From Acetofilamentum sp. (lineage in GTDB: Bacteria; Bacteroidota; Bacteroidia; Bacteroidales; JAADGE01): a stretch of 5,446 bases of DNA. The DNA is taken from positions 1 through 5,446 of the forward strand of contig DYOJ01000191.1 of the NCBI GenBank assembly GCA_020720705.1, read 5' to 3'. Below are positions 1 to 5,413 of the stretch, in pieces (position 1 is the stretch's first letter; every line of letters starts with the position of its first letter). A model generated the notes under the pieces. That model made no database searches and was not told where the DNA came from. It saw nothing but the letters and a program-made list of their open reading frames with translations. Made by a program: the position numbers and the translations under genes.

Positions 1-42
1 TATGACAAAACTTTCGATTGGAAAATTGAGTATAATTAACAT
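1..42 (-). repeat. Left arm of a 42-bp imperfect inverted repeat bracketing the three genes
   Basis: The reverse complement of this stretch begins ATGTTAATTATACTCA and ends AGTTTTGTCATA. It matches positions 5362-5403 at 39 of 42 bases with no gaps, and all three differences are A/T exchanges. It begins 33 nt beyond the stop codon of the channel gene and has the same orientation relative to that gene as the right arm has to the phosphatase gene. Similarity stops abruptly on the inner side at base 42. The outer limit is unknown because the window starts here. It may be a terminal inverted repeat or a repeated 3'-flanking element; no recombinase is visible to decide. Confidence 0.9.
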
Positions 43-43
43 A

Positions 44-69
44 TAATCAAGTATTTATACGATTGATTA
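44..69 (-). terminator. Possible hairpin downstream of the channel gene
   Basis: TAATCAA (44-50) and TTGATTA (63-69) form a perfect 7-bp stem, and the short GTAT/ATAC complement inside could extend it past a 2-nt bulge. It begins a few bases past the channel stop codon, where a transcription terminator would be expected. The stem is AT-rich and no run of U follows in the transcript direction, so it is a weak intrinsic terminator candidate at best. It lies between the gene and the inverted-repeat arm. Confidence 0.3.
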
Positions 70-75
70 CAGGCA

Positions 76-2025
76 CTACCTAAGAGCTTTTCGAGCAAAT
101 GCAACCGTGAAATATGACATTTGAAACAAACCTACGAACCCTTCGGCAGATGACAGCCAACGCGCAAGCCCGTCCGGATAATAATCGCCGTAACCGATTG
201 TCAGAAATGTGATTGCGCTGTGATAAAATGCACGAGCTATCGGAGCCAAAACACGCGGGTCGTCCGGAGGGAAAAGTGATGAAATGATATGAGAATCTCC
301 CCATAATGCCATCAGCAAATAACCGAAAGTAAACAACAAATAGGTAACAAGCATTGTAAAAAGCACCCGCATCGGCGAGGTTGCATATTTGCCCATCATA
401 TCGAAAATGAGCCGATTGAATGAATACGAACTGTATGCAATAGCAACTTTAAAAAATGATTGGTTCTTGTCAGCTTCCAAATGTGCTCTGGCTTCGCATC
501 GTTTAAATTCGACATAAGCTTCATCTTCAAAGGAATATTGTCCGTTTGAGCCGTAATTTTCTTTAAGGATACGAAACTGCTCTTTTCTATCTTGGTGTGT
601 TGTTTGTTGCTTGTATATCAATTGTTTAACATTGCTTATCTGCCAATCTAAATAAAGACGACCAAGCAACCTCATTCCGGATAGTTTCAGATTTTCAATT
701 TTTATCAGGCGGTCATACGGTGCAATGTCCACAATATCCTTGACAATTGTGTCAGCCAAATCAAGTAATTCGACTGATTTGAGTCGTAAATCGAAATAAT
801 TATCCAACTGCGACCCCTTGAATGAAAGTGTGTGAAACACGGAATTTTTCAAACTGACTTTGCCTTGCCCGAAATCCACATCAGAGATGGTTACCAATGA
901 ATTAGGAAAAGAAGCATCGGAGAAATCGAAGATACCGTTTCCGAGCACAGCACCCGTTATCAAAAAAGAACCTTTTGCTTGCTCGGCGGCTTGAAAACTG
1001 ATGTCGCCGTTTGCAAAAATTGAATTTCTGAATGATATTGTGCTGTTGCCGAATTTAGTAGCCTGAAAATTAACTTTCCCGACCCCGAAAGTTGTTGCAT
1101 CAAAAGAAATATCGCAATCGCCGAAGGTACAGAAGTGAAAATCTGCCTCTCCGTCTCCGAACGCGGCTTTTCTGAAAGATATTTTACCGTCGCTAAAATT
1201 TGAACTTTTAAAAATCAATTCGCCTGTACCTAAGCGTGCGCCTCCAAATTCCTTTTTTCCGATTCCGAATCTTAAACTATTGAAATTCAAACTATCAGAC
1301 TTAAAATCAGCGTCTCTGAATGTGAGGTCTCCGTTTCCGAATTCAGATTTTTCAAATGTAGTTTCAAAAATTGAAAACTTGGTTTTTGAGAAATCTTTTC
1401 GTCCTTGCCCGACACTTATCATTTTAAAAAGTGCAAACCCGTTAAATTCGGATTCGGTAAACATCAAATCACCGTCTTCAAACTCGGTGTCGGTAAAATC
1501 AGCTCCGGAGGTGAATCGTATGTTTTTGAAATTCTTTTTGCCGTCCGAGAATTTGCTGTGTTTAAAACTGCAATCGCCGTAAAATTCTGATTCCGAAAAA
1601 TCTACATCATCGGAGAAAAAACGACAATTTTCAAATCTGATGTTTGTTGCCTCAAAAACGGATTTGTTGAAATTTATCTTTTTGGCTGAAAATACACAAC
1701 CGTCAAACAGAATTTCGCCGGCAGCAATTGTTACTGCGCTAAAATTCAGCTCAGAATCTTTTGAATCAAAAAATGAATTAACAAACCTCAACTCGCTCAT
1801 ATTCAATTGATTAGTTTGCTCCGGCAATTCGAACCTATTGAAATACGCATTTTTGAAATTGATTGGTTTGGATTCGTCCAATTGTTGCCGCAGGTTTTCG
1901 GAGGAGACAATATCCAAAGTTTCTTCCAAAAGCAAACGAGTGCCTGTATCAAAAAAGCGGACATTAACGCTTTGCGCGTGTTCCGCTTTTTGTTCTGTTT
2001 GATAAGTTGCAAACGATTTTATCAT
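76..2025 (-). CDS. Beta-solenoid (12-residue repeat) protein with C-terminal two-TM potassium-channel pore
   Basis: A 649-aa protein combining a long cytosolic repeat domain with an ion-channel module. Residues ~107-402 form a strikingly regular solenoid. Aromatic or aliphatic residues, mostly Phe, recur with alternating 7- and 5-residue spacing, giving ~25 units of 12 (occasionally 11) residues of the form F-G-x-G-x-x-x-F-x-x-x-x. It resembles pentapeptide-repeat proteins, but the period differs. After a linker (~403-550) comes a pore module of the Ion_trans_2 type: TM1 ~552-576, a pore helix ending in the K+ selectivity filter TIGYGD (609-614), and TM2 ~624-645. The chain ends at 649, so there is no C-terminal RCK or cyclic-nucleotide domain; any gating input must come from the N-terminal part. 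No signal peptide is visible. The ATG is forced by an in-frame TAA three codons upstream; there is no Shine-Dalgarno. It lies 34 nt downstream of the kinase-SiaC fusion, probably in the same operon. The channel call is strong; ion selectivity and gating are inferred. Confidence 0.9.
   Translation of the reverse strand: MIKSFATYQTEQKAEHAQSVNVRFFDTGTRLLLEETLDIVSSENLRQQLDESKPINFKNAYFNRFELPEQTNQLNMSELRFVNSFFDSKDSELNFSAVTIAAGEILFDGCVFSAKKINFNKSVFEATNIRFENCRFFSDDVDFSESEFYGDCSFKHSKFSDGKKNFKNIRFTSGADFTDTEFEDGDLMFTESEFNGFALFKMISVGQGRKDFSKTKFSIFETTFEKSEFGNGDLTFRDADFKSDSLNFNSLRFGIGKKEFGGARLGTGELIFKSSNFSDGKISFRKAAFGDGEADFHFCTFGDCDISFDATTFGVGKVNFQATKFGNSTISFRNSIFANGDISFQAAEQAKGSFLITGAVLGNGIFDFSDASFPNSLVTISDVDFGQGKVSLKNSVFHTLSFKGSQLDNYFDLRLKSVELLDLADTIVKDIVDIAPYDRLIKIENLKLSGMRLLGRLYLDWQISNVKQLIYKQQTTHQDRKEQFRILKENYGSNGQYSFEDEAYVEFKRCEARAHLEADKNQSFFKVAIAYSSYSFNRLIFDMMGKYATSPMRVLFTMLVTYLLFTFGYLLMALWGDSHIISSLFPPDDPRVLAPIARAFYHSAITFLTIGYGDYYPDGLARWLSSAEGFVGLFQMSYFTVAFARKALR
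184..201 (-). other. K+ selectivity filter TIGYGD of the channel gene
   Basis: Residues 609-614 read T-I-G-Y-G-D, the canonical potassium-channel signature (TVGYGD with a conservative V-to-I change). They sit between a predicted pore helix and the last transmembrane segment. All the filter residues are intact, so the pore should be K+ selective if expressed. Confidence 0.9.
820..1707 (-). repeat. Coding array of ~25 dodecapeptide (36-bp) repeats
   Basis: Within the channel gene, Phe occurs at residues 107, 119, 131 and 143. Between 143 and 212 five steps alternate between 11 and 12 residues. From 212 the step is exactly 12, with Phe at every position through 344. A second series five residues later runs 112, 124, 136, 148 and so on, and is mostly Phe. 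Gly is frequent just after the second-series position, as in FGDG, FGVG and LGTG. The regular stacking implies one beta-solenoid coil, or half of one, per 12 residues. The DNA copies have diverged, so this is an old protein repeat rather than a recent tandem expansion. Confidence 0.85.
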
Positions 2026-2059
2026 ACTATTTTATGTGTGAACGATGTCGTCTTTACGG

Positions 2060-3595
2060 TTATTCATCGTCCATATCATCATTAAAATCTATCTGTATCA
2101 ACTCAATATCAAGGTCTAAGAGTTCTTTGAAACGTTGTCCGTGGGACATCATGCTGTGGTCTCCTTTGAAATAATACCACTTTACAGTCATTTTATTGTG
2201 TTTTGCAAGTTCTTCAAGTTGCAACATAATTTTGGCTATCTGCTTATCGGTCGCCGTGTTATAGTAATCCCATTTGAAACTGACTTGGGTTATAATTCCG
2301 ACCGTTGCTTCGTATTCATTTAACCAATCAAGAACGGGTTTATAAAAACTTACGGCATTTTCCGGAATTGAGCGTCCGGAGAAACTGATGGTGCCTTTTG
2401 CTTGGTCAAGAACTATGTTTGGAGTTTCTTCCGATGATTTTAATTCTAAAGGTGCGATGTCGGTTTTCATTTTCTTTACATAAATTTGCAGTGAATAGAA
2501 CGAGAATTCGTCATTTATTTTGTAAAAGTCAAATATATAAGGTGTTTTACACTTCATTTTAATGTCAATAAGACCTAATTCGGAGTGTAAATCATTATTT
2601 TTATCGAAATTAAACAGCATTTGGTTGTAAAATTGGTTCAAACTTTTGCTGTCTAAGGTGTTAATTTTTTCCAGTCGTTCGTGAAACATCGGTATTTTTT
2701 CGTTTTTGATATAATTACCCGATGTGAACAAAATTTTATCGTCGTGTTCGCTTATATAAAAAATTGCATGTTTTCCTTTTTCTCCGTTATAGTTGTAGTT
2801 ATCAGCGTGTTTTACGATATTTTGCAACATTTCAACCATGAGATTAAACACTTTCATTTTCAAGATATAGGTTGCCTGCAACTGTTTTTCGATAATTGAC
2901 AACAGATTGATAAGTGTTTCCTGATTAAAAATTCCGCTAAAATTGAGCAATATATTTTGGTCTTCAAGTACTTGATGCAAATCAATGATGCCCGGCAGCG
3001 GATTGATATCGGTTGTTTGGTCTTCCTGAGCGGAAATGTGTGTATTCATGTAAAAAAAGGCATATTCTTTATTGACATCTTTGAAGTCGTAATGTAATTT
3101 ATTGCCTGATTTTCGTGCAATTTCTATCAAACCAAGTCCGGCGCCTCCTTTACCGGAGAGGTGCCCTCGGTCGAGTATTTCGAGCGAGTATTGTTTTAAT
3201 TCATCGGGAGCAAGGGCATTTATTTTTTCAATCATTTCGGTCAAAAGGGCTTTATCTGTTTTAACAATCAGATTTCCGGTGGTTACCGAATAGCCGTAAC
3301 TTCCGTTTCGTTGCAAAACAAATAAGCCGGGATATGCAGATACATTGTCGTCGGTATTTTCGGTTTGATGCCTTGTAATATTTTGCAAGCCTTCAACCAT
3401 GATAAAGTAAACACGTTTTTTCATTTTTCGTGTTTCTTCGGCATTTTCTAAATTTGTTTCGGCGAGCGACAAAATAGTATCCGTAATGCTGGTCGTAAAT
3501 ACACCCCGATAGGTATATTCCAAATTATCTTGATTCATGCCTTTAAAAAGCGTGTATGCGAGACTGTTCGCGTTTGAATCGGAGGTATGTTTCAT
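2060..3595 (-). CDS. SiaB-SiaB-SiaC fusion: tandem SiaB-like kinase domains plus SiaC-like phosphoprotein domain
   Basis: A 511-aa cytosolic protein with no TM or signal peptide. Residues ~12-185 form a SiaB-like (DUF6272) kinase domain of the GHKL ATP-binding type. It has an N-box VEGLQNITRH (E68, N72), a TTGN motif (105-108) and a glycine-rich lid (148-155, with GKGGAGLG). Residues ~200-375 repeat the domain: VEMLQNIVKH (E255, N259) and TSGN (291-294) are kept, but the lid has lost all but one glycine. Residues ~392-503 match SiaC/DUF1987. DYYNTATDK (443-451) aligns with the SiaC phosphosite segment, making T447 the likely phosphoacceptor, equivalent to T68 of P. aeruginosa SiaC. In known systems SiaB phosphorylates SiaC on this threonine. 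Here kinase and substrate share one chain. The ATG is forced by an in-frame TAA at 3608-3610. It is divergent from the PP2C phosphatase gene and 34 nt upstream of the channel gene. Domain calls come from motif recognition; activity is inferred. Confidence 0.87.
   Translation of the reverse strand: MKHTSDSNANSLAYTLFKGMNQDNLEYTYRGVFTTSITDTILSLAETNLENAEETRKMKKRVYFIMVEGLQNITRHQTENTDDNVSAYPGLFVLQRNGSYGYSVTTGNLIVKTDKALLTEMIEKINALAPDELKQYSLEILDRGHLSGKGGAGLGLIEIARKSGNKLHYDFKDVNKEYAFFYMNTHISAQEDQTTDINPLPGIIDLHQVLEDQNILLNFSGIFNQETLINLLSIIEKQLQATYILKMKVFNLMVEMLQNIVKHADNYNYNGEKGKHAIFYISEHDDKILFTSGNYIKNEKIPMFHERLEKINTLDSKSLNQFYNQMLFNFDKNNDLHSELGLIDIKMKCKTPYIFDFYKINDEFSFYSLQIYVKKMKTDIAPLELKSSEETPNIVLDQAKGTISFSGRSIPENAVSFYKPVLDWLNEYEATVGIITQVSFKWDYYNTATDKQIAKIMLQLEELAKHNKMTVKWYYFKGDHSMMSHGQRFKELLDLDIELIQIDFNDDMDDE
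2087..2422 (-). other. SiaC-like (DUF1987) phosphoprotein domain with predicted phospho-Thr447
   Basis: Residues ~392-503 contain the family hallmarks: an N-terminal strand with GTISFSGRSIPENA, a helix with FYKPVLDWLNEY, the strand and phosphosite segment DYYNTATDK, a long helix, and a C-terminal strand. T447 (codon 2255-2257) follows N446 in the same N-T context as the experimentally defined P. aeruginosa SiaC site. In that system the unphosphorylated form binds and activates a partner. Confidence 0.83.
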
Positions 3596-3662
3596 TTCAC
3601 AATGATCTTAATTCTCAATTAGCGGTAAATATATGTATAATTCTGTATTCACACAAAAAAAT

Positions 3663-3713
3663 TAGACGGACATCGTTTGTATTTGATAAAACTTCAAATT
3701 TGGCATCCGACTA
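3663..3713. promoter_or_regulatory. Imperfect inverted repeat in the divergent promoter region (possible operator)
   Basis: TAGACGGA (3663-3670) and TCCGACTA (3706-3713) are complementary at 7 of 8 positions around a 35-nt centre that holds a perfect 8-bp palindrome, CAAATTTG (3695-3702). It lies in the 220-nt region between divergent starts (3596-3815), which otherwise holds no open frame or RNA gene I can recognise. A regulator site is possible, but the match is short and could be chance. Confidence 0.2.
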
Positions 3714-3779
3714 TCTTATGTTTTAAAGACATTCACGGAATAATTTTCAAATTCTATACCATTTTTTGAATTTATTGTA

Positions 3780-3787
3780 TAATTTTG
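3780..3787 (+). promoter_or_regulatory. Candidate Bacteroidota -7 promoter element for the phosphatase gene
   Basis: TAATTTTG matches the Bacteroidota primary-sigma -7 consensus TAnnTTTG at every fixed position. It ends 28 nt before the ATG at 3816, which would give a short leader. No good TTTG element stands at the usual upstream distance; the nearest TTTG (3765-3768) is too close. The call therefore rests on the -7 box and its position. Confidence 0.45.
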
Positions 3788-3815
3788 ACGTAATGTAAAT
3801 TTAATACTGATTCGT

Positions 3816-5327
3816 ATGAAAACTCGCTTATACTTGATTACCTTTACTGCTGTCAGCCTCGTTATTTTCATGACCGGATATATCGGCAAAGATATTGCTT
3901 TGAGTTATATGCAAGAAAAATATATTAATCTGCAACTTGAGGTCAATAAACGTCAGGCTGAAACAGTAGCCAAATTTTTGGAGCAACAACTTGCACACGG
4001 AATTTCACAAGATTCTGTTAAAAACTTTCTCCAAAACTCTCTTGTCGGTATGGATATAAATTCCGGTTTTGTTTGTATGTTCGACAAAAAAGCAGCAGAA
4101 TTGCTCTGCCACCCCGAGTTGAAAATGGTCGGAATGCAATTACCCGATGCCATGAGTTTTGACGTTAATGCAACAGGAGATGTCGAAAAAACAGTTGATA
4201 TTATCAAAAAAGGAGTTGCATCCGGCGGTTTGTTTCAAACTCCAAACCAGACAGATATAGCATTTATGACACCCGTAGCCGGAACTGATTGGATGCTTGC
4301 TTCGCATGAAAACATAGCTGCCATAAAATCTGAAGTTAAAATGCAGCAGAAGATTTTTTTCTACGGATTTGTAGTTTTGAGCTTATTGGCTGCGATTTTC
4401 TCTACATTTATGGCGCGACTGATAGGGCGGAGATACGAACACACCATCGAAACAAAAAATATAGAACTTGCCGAGAAAAACGAAGAACTACATCAACAAA
4501 AAGAAGAAATATCTGCCCAAACAGAAGAGATACAACGTCAAAAAACGAAGTTGGAACAATCTAACAACCAGATTGTTTCAAGTATCAGATACGCAAAACG
4601 CATCCAAACAGCTTTGATACCTCACAGCTCAGTTATCGGACGAACATTTCCGGAATCTTTCATTTTTTTCAAACCCCGAGATATTGTCAGCGGAGATTTT
4701 TATTGGTACAGACGCAACGGGGACGAAGCTGTTTTTGCCGTAGCAGATTGCACGGGACATGGCGTACCCGGAGCGATGATGAGCATGTTGGGTATCGGAT
4801 TTCTAAATCAAATAGTGGCTGAGGATGAAACACATACAGCGTCTGTTATCCTTGACCGACTAAGAGATATTCTCCGAGATTCTCTGGCTACATCTGAGTC
4901 TGAAACCGAAAATGTAAAAGACGGAATGGATTTGGCTTTGATAGTTATAAATTTGACGACTAATGAATTACAATTCTCAGGTGCCTACAATCCTCTGGTG
5001 TTGATACGCAAAGGTGAGCTTTCGGAAATTCAGCCCGATAAAATGCCCGTAGGTACGCATGCCCGCGAAGACAGCCCGTTTACTAACCAAAAAATGCAAC
5101 TCGAAAAAGGCGATATGCTCTATTTGTATTCAGACGGATTTGCAGACCAATTCGGCGGTCCGAAAAATCGAAAATTTATGAAAAAACAATTCAACGAACT
5201 TTTGCTGCGTATTCATACCGAGTCCGCCGACAATCAAAAAAGGATACTCGAAAACGAATACGAGCATTGGAGGGGGCAAATAGAACAGATTGATGATGTT
5301 TCAGTTGCGGGATTGCGAATTGTTTAG
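3816..5327 (+). CDS. Membrane sensor PP2C/SpoIIE-family serine/threonine phosphatase (SiaA-like)
   Basis: A 503-aa inner-membrane protein. TM1 (~5-23) and TM2 (~179-201) flank an extracytoplasmic region (~24-178) of the size and pattern of a single Cache sensor domain. It is followed by a Glu/Gln-rich coiled coil (~205-255) and the linker SSIRYAKRIQTALIP (255-269), typical of RsbU/SpoIIE-type phosphatases. The catalytic domain (~270-503) keeps the metal-binding aspartates: SGDFYW (D294), ADCTGHGVPGA (D311), DGMDLALIVI (D369, D372), YSDGFADQFGG (D440) and IDDVSVAGL (D493, D494). It should therefore be active. No clear HAMP domain is seen. This is the architecture role of P. aeruginosa SiaA, which dephosphorylates SiaC. 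The likely substrate here is phospho-Thr447 of the SiaC domain encoded by the divergent gene; that pairing is inferred from context. The ATG is the first start after an in-frame TGA (3786-3788). Three consecutive in-frame TAG codons (5325-5333) end the gene. Confidence 0.9.
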   Translation: MKTRLYLITFTAVSLVIFMTGYIGKDIALSYMQEKYINLQLEVNKRQAETVAKFLEQQLAHGISQDSVKNFLQNSLVGMDINSGFVCMFDKKAAELLCHPELKMVGMQLPDAMSFDVNATGDVEKTVDIIKKGVASGGLFQTPNQTDIAFMTPVAGTDWMLASHENIAAIKSEVKMQQKIFFYGFVVLSLLAAIFSTFMARLIGRRYEHTIETKNIELAEKNEELHQQKEEISAQTEEIQRQKTKLEQSNNQIVSSIRYAKRIQTALIPHSSVIGRTFPESFIFFKPRDIVSGDFYWYRRNGDEAVFAVADCTGHGVPGAMMSMLGIGFLNQIVAEDETHTASVILDRLRDILRDSLATSESETENVKDGMDLALIVINLTTNELQFSGAYNPLVLIRKGELSEIQPDKMPVGTHAREDSPFTNQKMQLEKGDMLYLYSDGFADQFGGPKNRKFMKKQFNELLLRIHTESADNQKRILENEYEHWRGQIEQIDDVSVAGLRIV

Positions 5328-5361
5328 TAGTAGATTTTAAATTTTCAGAGAGAATAAGTTG

Positions 5362-5403
5362 ATGTTAATTATACTCATTTTTCCTATCGATAGTTTTGTC
5401 ATA
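5362..5403 (+). repeat. Right arm of the 42-bp imperfect inverted repeat bracketing the three genes
   Basis: This stretch begins ATGTTAATTATACTCA and matches the reverse complement of positions 1-42 at 39 of 42 bases without gaps. It starts 34 nt after the phosphatase stop codon; the left arm begins 33 nt after the channel stop codon. The 33- and 34-nt spacers show no similarity to each other, so only this block is shared. This arm contains a perfect 10-bp palindrome, CTATCGATAG (5384-5393), which the left arm lacks because two of the three mismatches fall in it. Confidence 0.9.
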
Positions 5404-5413
5404 AAGTTGTCAA

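Noticed and set aside
1280..1582. Open plus-strand frames opposite the channel gene (also 1405-1590 and 1807-2085)
   Set aside because: They are antisense shadows of the repetitive coding sequence, have no recognisable domains and overlap a well-supported gene completely.
820..1707. Roughly 36-bp periodicity that could suggest a CRISPR-like array or a DNA minisatellite
   Set aside because: The period follows from a 12-residue protein repeat in an uninterrupted reading frame. The DNA units are strongly diverged and there are no identical repeats separated by unique spacers.
2471..3562. Conventional histidine kinase reading of the GHKL-like domains
   Set aside because: There is no HisKA dimerisation helix or phosphoacceptor His box, no receiver domain nearby, and the fused domain is SiaC-like. 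The SiaB-type Ser/Thr kinase reading fits better.
3626..3640. AT-rich stretch as a -7 box for the kinase-SiaC operon (minus strand)
   Set aside because: No exact TAnnTTTG match occurs on the minus strand of the intergenic region. The near matches are what AT-rich sequence gives by chance, so no promoter is called.
3953..4207. Open minus-strand frame inside the phosphatase gene
   Set aside because: It lies entirely antisense to the Cache-like sensor coding region, with no domain and no independent start signal.
5328..5361. Intrinsic terminator after the phosphatase gene
   Set aside because: No stem of useful length is found between the stop codon and the repeat arm, unlike the weak hairpin at 44-69 on the other side.
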